10,208 nucleotides of DNA, taken from an uncultured Bacteroidales bacterium. GTDB lineage: Bacteria > Bacteroidota > Bacteroidia > Bacteroidales > F082. Shown piece by piece: positions 1 through 6,883 of the stretch (the first letter of the stretch is position 1; every line of letters begins with the position of its first letter). The notes under the pieces were generated by a model. It ran no database searches and was not told the origin of the DNA. It saw nothing but the letters and a program-made list of their open reading frames with translations. Both the position numbers and the translations under genes were made by a program. The stretch covers positions 1-10,208 of the forward strand of contig CAMKAR010000049.1 of assembly GCA_946410535.1 (NCBI GenBank), written 5' to 3'.

Positions 1-1
1 T

Positions 2-178
2 GCTGGCAACATCATCGTTCGTCAGCGCGGCACGAAGCACTATCCTGGCAAGAACGTCGGCATGGGCAAGGATCACACCCTGTATGCCCTGTGCGATGGC
101 ATCGTCGAGTTCCAGAAGAAGAGAGAAGGCAAGTCGTTTGTCTCCATCCTTCCCGTAGAAGGTCAAGTCACTGAATAA
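2..178 (+). CDS. rpmA: 50S ribosomal protein L27, 3' part
   Basis: The first 59 codons of the window (58 residues plus TAA) read as the C-terminal two thirds of bacterial ribosomal protein L27, a small basic protein of the large subunit that lies near the peptidyl-transferase centre. The family signature is plain: [11 protein letters not shown] near the start, then [19 protein letters not shown]27 is usually about 85 residues, so roughly 27 N-terminal residues lie upstream of the window. In most bacteria rpmA follows rplU (L21), which is expected just outside. A hairpin terminator follows 27 bp after the stop, so this is the end of its transcription unit. Confidence 0.95.
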   Translation, partial: AGNIIVRQRGTKHYPGKNVGMGKDHTLYALCDGIVEFQKKREGKSFVSILPVEGQVTE

Positions 179-205
179 TTGTTCATAGCATACCGTTTTA
201 CGACC

Positions 206-236
206 CCCGACCATCCCCGTGATAGTCGGGTTTTTT
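206..236 (+). terminator. Rho-independent terminator after rpmA
   Basis: CCCGAC (206-211) pairs with GTCGGG (225-230). Two further A-T pairs (213-214 with 222-223) extend the stem past a C/A mismatch, leaving the 7-base loop CCCCGTG. Six T follow (231-236). Its position 27 bp after the L27 stop fits the end of the ribosomal-protein transcript. Confidence 0.85.
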
Positions 237-269
237 CATTCCCTTAAGTCGCGTTTCATCCAAAATGCG

Positions 270-277
270 TATCTTTG
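270..277 (+). promoter_or_regulatory. Bacteroidota-type -7 box for the lipoprotein gene
   Basis: TATCTTTG matches the Bacteroidota housekeeping -7 consensus TAnnTTTG. It lies downstream of the rpmA terminator and 23 bp before the ATG at 301. No convincing -33 TTTG is seen at the usual spacing. Because the box falls inside the longer open frame that begins at 265, it argues that translation starts at 301. Confidence 0.6.
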
Positions 278-300
278 CAACCCTTACAAAACACATAGCC

Positions 301-801
301 ATGCATCTCCATAAGGTCAGAAACACCATCATCGGCCTCGCCACACTGCTCCTGCTCGCAGGCTGCCAGCCCAAGGGCAGCACCACCAAGATCAACACGC
401 TGCAAAGCCAAGTCAGGAAAGAGGCCAAAGCCTTGGACAAGATAGAAAGCCGATATTTGGCTCAGCTCGAAAAGGATTTTTTGACCTACGACTCGCTGTT
501 GCAATACCTCCACCCCGACGAGGTGGACCAAGCCTTCGAGGAGCTGCAACTCATTGGCGCCTACATCGAGCAGTTCAAGGCCACCAAGCCCATCATGGAA
601 GCCGACATCGACTCGACCCTGCTCCAACTCGACCGCCTCAAAGCCGACGCCGAGAGCCACTACCTCAACGACTCGTTGGTGGAAATCTACCTTGCCGACG
701 AGGCCCAACATGTCGACAAGCTGAGCAGCCAAGTCGCCTATTTCGACGACCGCCTCAGCAACTGCCGCACAAGACTGAACAACCTCAAGAAACAGAAGTA
801 A
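301..801 (+). CDS. Small coiled-coil lipoprotein, function unknown
   Basis: A 166-residue protein starts with a lipoprotein signal peptide: basic residues at 5-7, a hydrophobic core at 9-19, and the lipobox LAGC with the lipidated cysteine at 22. The mature part is almost entirely charged and helical, with heptad-like spacing of Leu, Ile and Tyr over about residues 32-64 and 74-164. It is therefore probably a membrane-anchored coiled-coil protein facing the periplasm or cell surface. No enzymatic motif is visible and I do not recognise a named family. An in-frame ATG at 265 exists, but that start would place the promoter box inside the gene and bury the signal peptide, so 301 is preferred. 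The TPR-protein gene follows after 13 bp, so the two are probably co-transcribed and may share an envelope function. Confidence 0.85.
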   Translation: MHLHKVRNTIIGLATLLLLAGCQPKGSTTKINTLQSQVRKEAKALDKIESRYLAQLEKDFLTYDSLLQYLHPDEVDQAFEELQLIGAYIEQFKATKPIMEADIDSTLLQLDRLKADAESHYLNDSLVEIYLADEAQHVDKLSSQVAYFDDRLSNCRTRLNNLKKQK

Positions 802-814
802 GCCCTACCCTGCC

Positions 815-2659
815 ATGAACAAACGCTGGATTTTCTTCCTGATTGTCAACCTGTTTCTCCTTCAGGCACATGCCCAAATCACCACCCCACCCAGAGGGAA
901 ACGGATTGATGCGCAACAAAAAGAGCAAATCCAGATTGACGAGCAATTGGCCGGACAATACTTCCGCGAACACGACTACGAGAAAGCCCGCGACCTCTAT
1001 CGCGCCCTCTACGAGAAAGCCTCGTTGCAATACCACTTTCAGCAATACGTCGAATGCCTCGTCCAGCTGAAAGACTACGACAAGGCCGAGAAAGAACTGA
1101 AAAACTACCTGAAAAAGGACCCCAACAACAGCAAAGGCATCGCCGACCTCGTCTACGTCTACACCCTGCAAGGCAAAACCGACAGGGCCAAGAAACGCTT
1201 CGACGAAGTCGTTAAAGACCTGGCGCCCAACGGCTCCGTCATCCGCAACCTAAGCTATGCCTTCCAATCGCGAGCCTTATTCGACATGGCCCTCGGTATA
1301 CTCGAAAAAGGCAACAAGCTGCTCGACGGCAAGGAGACCTTCTACCTCGACATGGCCTACATCAACCAGTCGATGGCCAACTACCAAGAGGCCTTCCGCT
1401 ATTATCTCCTTGAGTTGGAGACCCATCCCGGACAATACAACAACATCCGCAACCGCTTGCAGACCCTTCTCTTCTACGACGTCAACAACAACATCGCCGA
1501 CGAAATGCGCATCGCGCTGCTGCAACACACGCAACAGAAACCCGACAACCTCGAATTTGCCCAATTGATGGTTTGGTTTGCCCTGCAACAGGAAGACTAC
1601 GACATCGCCTTGGCACAATGCCAAAGCATCGACCGAAAAACCCATGACCAAGACGCGCAAATCTATAACTTAGCAAGCATTTGCCTCAACAACAAGCAAT
1701 TCGACATTGCGCGACAAGGCTATGCCTACATCACCGACAAAGGCAAGAGCGACCCGTTTTACGGACAAGCCCTCGCTGGCATCATCAAGGCCGACTACCA
1801 GAAACTGCTGGCGACCAACAGCACCGACACAAAAGCCTACAACCGCTTGGTGGACCGCATCAGGGAGGCCTACAACGATGTCAACACCAACGACTTGACC
1901 AAACTCGCCCTGACGGAAGCCGACATCATGGCCTACCAACTCGACCAAAGCGACGAGGCCATCAGCCTGCTCCAGCAATCGATTACGCAAATCGGCGCAA
2001 AGCAAGACCAGGCCACGCTCAAGCTGAAACTCGCCGACATCTACCTGCGCAACGACGAGGTGTGGGAAGCCACCTTGCTATACAGCCAAGTCGACAAGAG
2101 CCTCAAGGAAGACCCGCTCGGCCACGAAGCCCGCTACAAGAACGCACAACTGCGCTATTTCATCGGCGAGTACGAATGGGCCGAGAGCCAGCTGAAAGTG
2201 CTGAAGGCCGCCACCTCGAAGCTCATCGCCAACGATGCCATGACGCTCTCGCTCGTCATCAAGGACAACCTCGAAGCCGACACCACCGGCAACGAGCTTA
2301 ATCGTTTGGCGCGGGCCGACTACCGCATCTACCAACAACGCAAAGACGAAGCCATCACCCTGCTTGACGATATCATCGCCACGGGCAACTACGTCAGCAA
2401 GCCGCACGCCCTTTTCCGTAAGGGAGAGATTGCGGAAAAGCGGAAAGACTTCCAAACCGCTGAGCAGCTGTTCTTGCAAATCGTGGAGCAACATCCCGAC
2501 AGCTACATGGCCGATGCCGCTTTGATGCACGCTGCATTGATTGAGCAAAACGAACTGAAAGACAAAGAACTAGCGAAGCAACATTACGAAAAACTGATTG
2601 ACGAATACCCAACAAGCATCTATACCGCCCAAGCGAAGAAGAACTACCGGAAACTATAA
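815..2659 (+). CDS. Exported tetratricopeptide-repeat (TPR) protein
   Basis: This is a 614-residue protein with a classical signal peptide (MNKRW, hydrophobic core 6-16, cleavage probably after AHA at 20, leaving a Gln). The rest is helical repeats with TPR spacing and residues, for example the segment 46-79 (YFREHDYEKARDLYRAL), 80-113, 114-135, 187-200, 256-270, 400-424 and 438-462. The C-terminal repeats at 531-560 and 567-600 carry the pattern of TPRs in BamD/YbgF-like outer-membrane assembly factors. It is probably a periplasmic scaffold for protein contacts, and no catalytic motif is seen. Similar TPR proteins occur near envelope-biogenesis genes in Bacteroidota, but the partner cannot be told from sequence. 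It lies 13 bp after the lipoprotein gene and 91 bp before rsmA. Confidence 0.88.
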   Translation: MNKRWIFFLIVNLFLLQAHAQITTPPRGKRIDAQQKEQIQIDEQLAGQYFREHDYEKARDLYRALYEKASLQYHFQQYVECLVQLKDYDKAEKELKNYLKKDPNNSKGIADLVYVYTLQGKTDRAKKRFDEVVKDLAPNGSVIRNLSYAFQSRALFDMALGILEKGNKLLDGKETFYLDMAYINQSMANYQEAFRYYLLELETHPGQYNNIRNRLQTLLFYDVNNNIADEMRIALLQHTQQKPDNLEFAQLMVWFALQQEDYDIALAQCQSIDRKTHDQDAQIYNLASICLNNKQFDIARQGYAYITDKGKSDPFYGQALAGIIKADYQKLLATNSTDTKAYNRLVDRIREAYNDVNTNDLTKLALTEADIMAYQLDQSDEAISLLQQSITQIGAKQDQATLKLKLADIYLRNDEVWEATLLYSQVDKSLKEDPLGHEARYKNAQLRYFIGEYEWAESQLKVLKAATSKLIANDAMTLSLVIKDNLEADTTGNELNRLARADYRIYQQRKDEAITLLDDIIATGNYVSKPHALFRKGEIAEKRKDFQTAEQLFLQIVEQHPDSYMADAALMHAALIEQNELKDKELAKQHYEKLIDEYPTSIYTAQAKKNYRKL

Positions 2660-2684
2660 GTTGAGTGTTTAGAGTTAGTGGGAA

Positions 2685-2734
2685 GTCCCGTAGGGACGAC
2701 AGATAATAGGCAGGCGGTGTAAACCCCTGCTGCC
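2685..2734. repeat. Tandem-hairpin intergenic element (putative dispersed repeat)
   Basis: Two palindromes sit side by side in the 91-bp gap between the TPR gene and rsmA. The first is GTCCC-GTA-GGGAC (2685-2697). The second pairs GCAGG (2710-2714) with CCTGC (2726-2730), and GG (2716-2717) with CC (2724-2725), around the loop TGTAAA. The spacer between them reads GACAGATAATAG. There is no T-tract, so it is not a standard terminator. The layout of two short hairpins resembles REP/BIME elements. From memory, similar sequence recurs between genes in Bacteroidales genomes, but only one copy is in this window, so its dispersed nature is inferred. Confidence 0.5.
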
Positions 2735-2750
2735 CCAAAAAAAGAAATCC

Positions 2751-3542
2751 ATGCAAGAAGTTAGACCGAAAAAGAGTTTAGGCCAGCATTTTTTGACCGA
2801 CATGAACATCGCCCAACGCATCGTCGAGCAATTGTCGCCCGACGTGGAAAGCGTCATCGAAGTGGGCGCAGGCACGGGCGTGTTGACCCAATATTTGGTG
2901 CAAGATATATTGGACAAGTTCCACGTCATCGAAATCGACAAGGAGTCCATCGCCTATTTGCAAAAACATTTTCCCATGCTTGGCGACAAGCTGATTGAGG
3001 GCGACTTCCTGCGTGCCGACCTCAGCCGATTCGGGCAACAAAACATGGCCATCATCGGCAATTTCCCTTACAACATCAGCAGTCAAATCTTCTTCCAGGT
3101 ATTGAAATACAAGGAGTTAGTCGTTGAAGTGGTCGGGATGGTGCAGAAAGAGATGGCTGAGCGCATGGCCGCCAAGGAAGGCAGCAAGACCTATGGCATC
3201 CTTAGCGTGCTGATGCAGGCGTGGTACGACATCGAATACCTCTTCACCGTCAACGAGAACGTGTTCAACCCGCCGCCCAAGGTGAAGTCGGCGGTCATCA
3301 AGATGCGGCGCAACGCCACGACCGACTTGGGCTGCGACGAAAAGCTGTTTGTGAGCGTCGTCAAGCAGGCTTTCAACCAGCGGCGAAAGACCATGCGCAA
3401 CTCGCTGCGCCCGATGCTCAGCCCTGAAATCATCGAAAACGAGGTCTTCAACAAACGGCCCGAGCAACTTTCGGTGCAGGAGTTTATCGACCTAACGAAT
3501 TTGATTGCTACAAGTAAAACCGATTCTGTTTCAAATAGTTGA
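2751..3542 (+). CDS. rsmA: 16S rRNA (adenine1518-N6/adenine1519-N6)-dimethyltransferase RsmA
   Basis: RsmA (KsgA) uses S-adenosylmethionine to dimethylate two adjacent adenines in the helix-45 loop near the 3' end of 16S rRNA, a late step in 30S maturation. At 263 residues the length is normal. Family marks in order: KKSLGQHFL at 7-15; SAM-binding motif I EVGAGTG at 37-43; the acidic ribose-binding position E61 in VIEID; GDFL at 84-87; catalytic motif IV NFPYNIS at 104-110 (N/D-L/F-P-Y of N6-adenine methyltransferases); FNPPPKVKS at 172-180; and FNQRRKTMRNSL at 208-219, typical of the C-terminal rRNA-binding domain. The last 35 bp overlap the 3' end of nadD on the other strand. No clear promoter is seen in the upstream gap, so it may be read from the TPR-gene transcript. 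Confidence 0.96.
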   Translation: MQEVRPKKSLGQHFLTDMNIAQRIVEQLSPDVESVIEVGAGTGVLTQYLVQDILDKFHVIEIDKESIAYLQKHFPMLGDKLIEGDFLRADLSRFGQQNMAIIGNFPYNISSQIFFQVLKYKELVVEVVGMVQKEMAERMAAKEGSKTYGILSVLMQAWYDIEYLFTVNENVFNPPPKVKSAVIKMRRNATTDLGCDEKLFVSVVKQAFNQRRKTMRNSLRPMLSPEIIENEVFNKRPEQLSVQEFIDLTNLIATSKTDSVSNS

Positions 3543-4083
3543 AAGCCCTCTCCGGCATGAAATGCCTCATGTCGCGCCCTTCCTTGATGCACTGGCGGAT
3601 GAAAGTGGACGAAATCTCCAGAATCGGGGTCTTCAGCACCGTCACCGAAGGATAATTAATAAGCTCGCCGCCATCATAGCCTTCGCGCGGAAATACCAGC
3701 AACTCGTAATTGTCCAAGATTTTCTGGTATTCGCGCCAGTTCTTGAAGTTTTGTAGGCTGTCCATCCCACAGATGAAAACAAATTGGTTGTCAGGGTATT
3801 GCCTTGACAGTGCAGTCAGTGTATTAATGGTATAAGAAGGTGTTGGCAGGTGCATCTCAATGTCGCTGACCTTGAAACGTGGGTCGTCGGCCACGGCAAG
3901 CTGAACCATTTTCAGCCGTTCGTCATCGTCCAAAAGATCCTCCTTTTTCTTGAGCGGGTTTTGAGGAGACACCACAAACCACAGCTCGTCCAAGTCGGAG
4001 AACTCGACGAGATAGTTGGCCAACATCACGTGGCCGTGGTGGATGGGGTTGAACGAGCCTGAGTATATGCCGATTTTCTTCAT
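3508..4083 (-). CDS. nadD: Nicotinate-nucleotide adenylyltransferase
   Basis: NadD joins nicotinate mononucleotide and ATP to give deamido-NAD plus pyrophosphate, the shared step of de novo and salvage NAD synthesis in the cytoplasm. The 191-residue protein is full length. The nucleotidyltransferase signature GSFNPIHHGH is at 9-18 with the HxGH-type histidines. SPQNPLKKK (39-47), PSYT (82-85), GMDSLQNFKNW (106-116) and the ATP-binding ISSTFIR (157-163) follow. Its ATG overlaps the gmk stop as ATGA (4083-4080), so the two are translationally coupled. It is the last gene of the minus-strand run. Its tail overlaps rsmA by 35 bp and no terminator is visible. Confidence 0.96.
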   Translation of the reverse strand: MKKIGIYSGSFNPIHHGHVMLANYLVEFSDLDELWFVVSPQNPLKKKEDLLDDDERLKMVQLAVADDPRFKVSDIEMHLPTPSYTINTLTALSRQYPDNQFVFICGMDSLQNFKNWREYQKILDNYELLVFPREGYDGGELINYPSVTVLKTPILEISSTFIRQCIKEGRDMRHFMPERAFNYLKQNRFYL

Positions 4084-4652
4084 TCTTTCAAAAACGCCTG
4101 AACCACATCCAAAATCTCACGTTTGGCAGTCTCAAGGTCGTCGTTGATGACCGTGCGGTCGAACTTGCCTTGGGCAAACTCCATCTCCCAGGCGGCCTTG
4201 GCGAGACGTTTCTCTATCTCCTCCATCGAATCGGTCTTCCGGTTGATAAGCCGCTCGCGCAGCACCTCCACCGACGGCGCCTGGATGAACACCGACAAGG
4301 CTTGGTCGCCGTAGTGTTTCTTGACGTTCACGCCGCCACACACGTCGACATCGAAAGCCACATGCTTGCCTTCGGCTTGCATCTTCTCGACAACGGAGAG
4401 CAAGGTGCCGTAGCAACGGCCCGGATAGACCTCTTCCCATTCGAGGAACTCGCCGTTTTCGACGCGGCGCTTGAAGTCCTCCATCGTGAGGAAATAATAC
4501 TCGCGTCCGTTCACCTCCTCGCCTCGTGGCGGACGAGTGGTGGCCGAAACGGAGAACGCCATTTCGGGAATCTGGCTCATCACATAGTTGAGCAACGTGC
4601 TTTTCCCGGAACCCGAAGGCGCACTGAATATCAGAAGTTTTCCCTTTTTCAT
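4080..4652 (-). CDS. gmk: Guanylate kinase
   Basis: Gmk phosphorylates GMP (and dGMP) with ATP to GDP, an essential step in guanine-nucleotide supply. The 190-residue protein has the P-loop SAPSGSGKST at 10-19. The GMP-binding region ATTRPPRGEEVNGREYYF is at 37-54, with Arg40, Arg43 and Tyr52 at the usual binding positions. Glu71 and YGT (81-83) close the GMP pocket. DVDVCGG at 101-107 corresponds to the usual D-I-D-x-x-G-G. The lid segment with RERLINRKTD at 132-141 and VINDDL at 168-173 follow. It sits downstream of yicC, a common bacterial pairing, separated here by a 137-bp gap filled by a palindromic element. Confidence 0.97.
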   Translation of the reverse strand: MKKGKLLIFSAPSGSGKSTLLNYVMSQIPEMAFSVSATTRPPRGEEVNGREYYFLTMEDFKRRVENGEFLEWEEVYPGRCYGTLLSVVEKMQAEGKHVAFDVDVCGGVNVKKHYGDQALSVFIQAPSVEVLRERLINRKTDSMEEIEKRLAKAAWEMEFAQGKFDRTVINDDLETAKREILDVVQAFLKE

Positions 4653-4671
4653 AGTTGTTTTTTATTGCTTC

Positions 4672-4782
4672 TGGCTACTAGCTACTGGCTCTTGGCAGCC
4701 TTCCTTGTCTGTAGGAGATTGCGAATCAGGTCCGCAATGACGCTCTGGGGAGGGGCTGCCAGAAGCCAGAGGCCAAAAGCCA
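4672..4782. repeat. MITE-like palindromic element between yicC and gmk
   Basis: About 111 bp with imperfect 29-bp inverted ends: 4672-4700 and the reverse complement of 4754-4782 agree at 22 of 29 positions, and TTGGCAGCC / GGCTGCCAG is almost exact. Both ends are built from degenerate 7-base units of the form GGCTnnT: GGCTACT, AGCTACT, GGCTCTT on the left and, in reverse complement, GGCTTTT, GGCCTCT, GGCTTCT on the right. The centre holds a second palindrome, ATTGCG (4718-4723) with CGCAAT (4733-4738). It has no coding potential. The nested structure and lack of genes suggest a non-autonomous mobile or REP-type element. Transcribed from either side, it would fold into a long hairpin inside the operon mRNA. 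Confidence 0.6.
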
Positions 4783-4789
4783 TATGCCA

Positions 4790-5662
4790 TTACAAAATAT
4801 TACACACCTGTTCCTTGATCTTCTCCAGTTCGTCCTTCATCTTGACGACGATTTTCTGGATGTTCACCTCGTTGGCCTTTGAGCCGAGGGTGTTGATTTC
4901 GCGGCCCATCTCCTGGGCGATGAAGCCGAGTTTCTTGCCCGCCTGGTCGTCGTCGCAACTCTCGTTGAAGTAGTTGCAGTGTTGGCGCAGGCGCACTTTC
5001 TCTTCGGTGATGTCGAGTTTTTCGAGATAATAGATAAGTTCCTGCTCAAAACGGTTTTCGTCGTATTGCCCCGAAGTGGTCAGCTCAGCAAGGTTTTTCG
5101 TAATGCGCTGCTTGATGACGTCGTGGCGACTCTTCTCGTAAGGCTCCACTTGTTCCAAAAGGTTGAGGATCAAGTCGACACGATGCAGCAGGTCTTTCTT
5201 CAAGGTCTGGCCTTCCTGAATGCGGAAGCCATCGACCAGCTCCAAGGCTTGGTCGAGGGTCTCATCCACTTTGCCCATAAAGTCATCGTCGTAGCTCGTC
5301 ACCGGAACGTTGAAGATGCCGGGCATACGGAAGAGCAGTCCGGCCATGTCGTCACTCGGCGCAATATGCAAATTCTTCGAAATCTCCTTGATTTGGTCGA
5401 GATAAGCTTCCACGATGTCTTGGTCGATATGGTAGGTTTGGGTCAGATCGGTGTCGGTGATTGTGATCACCATGTCGACCTTGCCGCGTTGCAGCTTGGA
5501 GGCGATGTGGTTGCGAAGCTCCAACTCAGCCGCACGCAATTCGTTGGGTGCCTTGACCTGAAGGTCGAGCTGCTTGCTGTTGAGCGTCTTGATCTCAACT
5601 GATATTTTCTTGGCATTATAGGTTTGCTCGGCAATGCCGTAGCCTGTCATTGAACGAATCAT
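4790..5662 (-). CDS. yicC: YicC/YloC-family endoribonuclease
   Basis: This 290-residue protein matches the YicC/YloC family in length and marks: N-terminal IRSMTGYG at 2-9, VEIKTLNSKQLDL at 22-34, RGKVDM at 59-64, and the C-terminal DUF1732 block around GKKLGFIAQEMGREINTLGS at 242-261. Escherichia coli YicC has been reported as an endoribonuclease acting on small RNA such as RyhB; the role in Bacteroidota is inferred. A longer open frame reaches 5707, but the family always starts at the M-(I)-R-S-M-T-G-(Y/F) sequence, so the ATG at 5662 is chosen. It starts 23 bp after the DUF4249-like gene and is followed by gmk, a neighbourhood also seen in Bacillus (yloC near gmk). Confidence 0.93.
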   Translation of the reverse strand: MIRSMTGYGIAEQTYNAKKISVEIKTLNSKQLDLQVKAPNELRAAELELRNHIASKLQRGKVDMVITITDTDLTQTYHIDQDIVEAYLDQIKEISKNLHIAPSDDMAGLLFRMPGIFNVPVTSYDDDFMGKVDETLDQALELVDGFRIQEGQTLKKDLLHRVDLILNLLEQVEPYEKSRHDVIKQRITKNLAELTTSGQYDENRFEQELIYYLEKLDITEEKVRLRQHCNYFNESCDDDQAGKKLGFIAQEMGREINTLGSKANEVNIQKIVVKMKDELEKIKEQVCNIL

Positions 5663-5685
5663 AAAACTTGAATTTGGTAAATAAT

Positions 5686-6735
5686 TTATTGCTCGACGAA
5701 ACCCCATGACTTGGCATAGAGGTCTCTCTGGGCGCTCGACGAAATTGCCATGTCCTTGGTCAGATTGATCCTCGAAGAGAACACGCCATAGCCGCCGATG
5801 ACGTTCGTGTAGTCGGGGATGGACTGCGAATAGCCGGTCTGTTGGTTCACCTGGATGTAGGTGTAAAGCTCGTCGCCGCCAGCCGACATAAACACTTTCA
5901 TGGGTTTCGGGTCAAAGTACCTGACCACGTTAGGATGGTTCGGGTCGATGATGGTGTCGCCGCCGATGGCTTCTTCCAGGAGGTGGAAAAGCGTGTTTTG
6001 GTCGTATGACACATAATAGATATTGCTGTTGTTATCATGTCCCAATTCACTTTGGGCCTTGGCGCCAAACGAATACGACACCTGCTTTTCGGTCATGGGG
6101 CCGCCATTGACGGATTCGCGATAGTAGAACACCATTCTCATGTCGTAGAAAACAGCATTGGCGGCAAGCGTAAACTTGATTTGCGACGTGAAGTCGTTTT
6201 CTTCGGCCATGAAACTCAGCGTACCCGTCGTAATCTTGAAGCCTTCACCGCCCACCAAGTTGGTCTCGGCCGTAACGGTGTCGTTGTCCAAATGGACATA
6301 AAGCTTGTATTTGTACTTGTTCTCTCCATTATTGACCTGCAAGCGTTCTTTCGTCCAATACACCTTTTGGTCGGGGGAGTAAAACGTTCCTTCCATTTTA
6401 TCGTGAATCGTAATGGTGTCAAGCTCCAAGGTACGGCCCGTGGATTCATAATGGCCGCCATAACCTTGCACATATTCAGCGAGATAAGCCTTCAGCTTGC
6501 CTGGATAATTGGACGAGTCGGCAATCAAAGCCACTTCGTGGGCATTGATAGGATTGTCGTTGCTGCCCGAAAAAGCGCGGTTGATACGAACATAGTTGGT
6601 GTCTTGAGAGACATCGAGCAAACCGTAGACAACAGGGATTTCCTTGTAGTCGGCATAGAGTTCGACATCGGTTGTGCAAGCGTTGAAGGCAGCCAAACAT
6701 GCTAAAAGCGTGATAGATAAAAACAGTTTTTTCAT
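5686..6735 (-). CDS. DUF4249-like Bacteroidota lipoprotein
   Basis: A 349-residue protein has a lipoprotein-type signal: MKKLFLS, a hydrophobic core at 5-17, and the probable lipidated cysteine at 20 in the box FNAC, followed by TTD. The mature start EIPVVYGLLDVSQDTNYVRINRAF (32-55) and the end GGYGVFSSR (314-322) recall DUF4249-type surface lipoproteins of Bacteroidota, predicted beta-sandwich proteins of unknown function. I assign the family from these patterns only. Predicted beta strands alternate through about 100-300. A longer open frame reaches 6885, but its added part is a read-through of the promoter region and of the palindromic repeat at 6841-6866, so the ATG at 6735 is chosen. It has its own -7 box 26 bp upstream and precedes yicC by 23 bp, so the housekeeping genes yicC-gmk-nadD may be read through from it. 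Confidence 0.8.
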   Translation of the reverse strand: MKKLFLSITLLACLAAFNACTTDVELYADYKEIPVVYGLLDVSQDTNYVRINRAFSGSNDNPINAHEVALIADSSNYPGKLKAYLAEYVQGYGGHYESTGRTLELDTITIHDKMEGTFYSPDQKVYWTKERLQVNNGENKYKYKLYVHLDNDTVTAETNLVGGEGFKITTGTLSFMAEENDFTSQIKFTLAANAVFYDMRMVFYYRESVNGGPMTEKQVSYSFGAKAQSELGHDNNSNIYYVSYDQNTLFHLLEEAIGGDTIIDPNHPNVVRYFDPKPMKVFMSAGGDELYTYIQVNQQTGYSQSIPDYTNVIGGYGVFSSRINLTKDMAISSSAQRDLYAKSWGFVEQ

Positions 6736-6760
6736 CGTTCGAGTTGTTGTTAAGAAACGG

Positions 6761-6768
6761 CAAAAATA
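6761..6768 (-). promoter_or_regulatory. Bacteroidota -7 box for the minus-strand operon
   Basis: On the minus strand this reads TATTTTTG, an exact TAnnTTTG, followed by CCGTTTCTTAAC and then the ATG at 6735. No clear -33 TTTG is found at the expected distance. It probably drives the DUF4249-like gene and the downstream yicC-gmk-nadD genes. Confidence 0.7.
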
Positions 6769-6809
6769 GCGAATTTTTCCAAAAATGCGCCCATCTTCAA
6801 TAGATTTGT

Positions 6810-6817
6810 TATTTTTG
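6810..6817 (+). promoter_or_regulatory. Bacteroidota -7 box for the PNGase F-like gene
   Basis: TATTTTTG matches TAnnTTTG and lies 66 bp before the ATG at 6884, diverging from the minus-strand box at 6761-6768 with 41 bp between them. Transcription should begin around 6824. That gives a leader of about 60 nt that contains the palindromic repeat at 6841-6866. No clear -33 element is seen. Confidence 0.65.
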
Positions 6818-6840
6818 TCCCCAAAATCTAATGTCAAACA

Positions 6841-6866
6841 GGGTTCCTGAGCCTGTCGAAGGACCC
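6841..6866. repeat. REP-like palindrome with core CCTGAGCCTGTCGAAGG
   Basis: The ends pair as GGGT-T-CC (6841-6847) with GGACCC (6861-6866) with a single bulged T. The core CCTGAGCCTGTCGAAGG (6846-6862) is a motif I know as a widely scattered intergenic repeat in many bacterial genomes; only one copy lies here. It sits in the predicted 5' leader of the PNGase F-like gene. Read on the minus strand it yields the peptide RQAQEP, a common false N-terminal extension, which supports trimming the DUF4249-like gene to the later start. Confidence 0.6.
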
Positions 6867-6883
6867 GTAATAAACATCGTCCC

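Noticed and set aside
265..300. Earlier ATG (265) for the lipoprotein gene
   Set aside because: The -7 box at 270-277 lies downstream of it, and the extension would precede a well-formed lipoprotein signal peptide.
256..732. 158-residue minus-strand open frame opposite the lipoprotein
   Set aside because: It is the complementary-frame shadow of a gene with a clear lipoprotein signal and promoter; its composition is Val/Leu-rich, as expected from antisense reading of GAC/GAG codons.
1681..2301. 206-residue plus-strand open frame inside the TPR gene
   Set aside because: It is an out-of-frame reading rich in Arg, His, Gln and Pro, wholly inside a well-supported gene.
4170..4973. 267-residue plus-strand open frame across gmk, the palindromic element and yicC
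   Set aside because: It runs antisense through two confidently identified genes and through a palindromic repeat; no family motif is seen.
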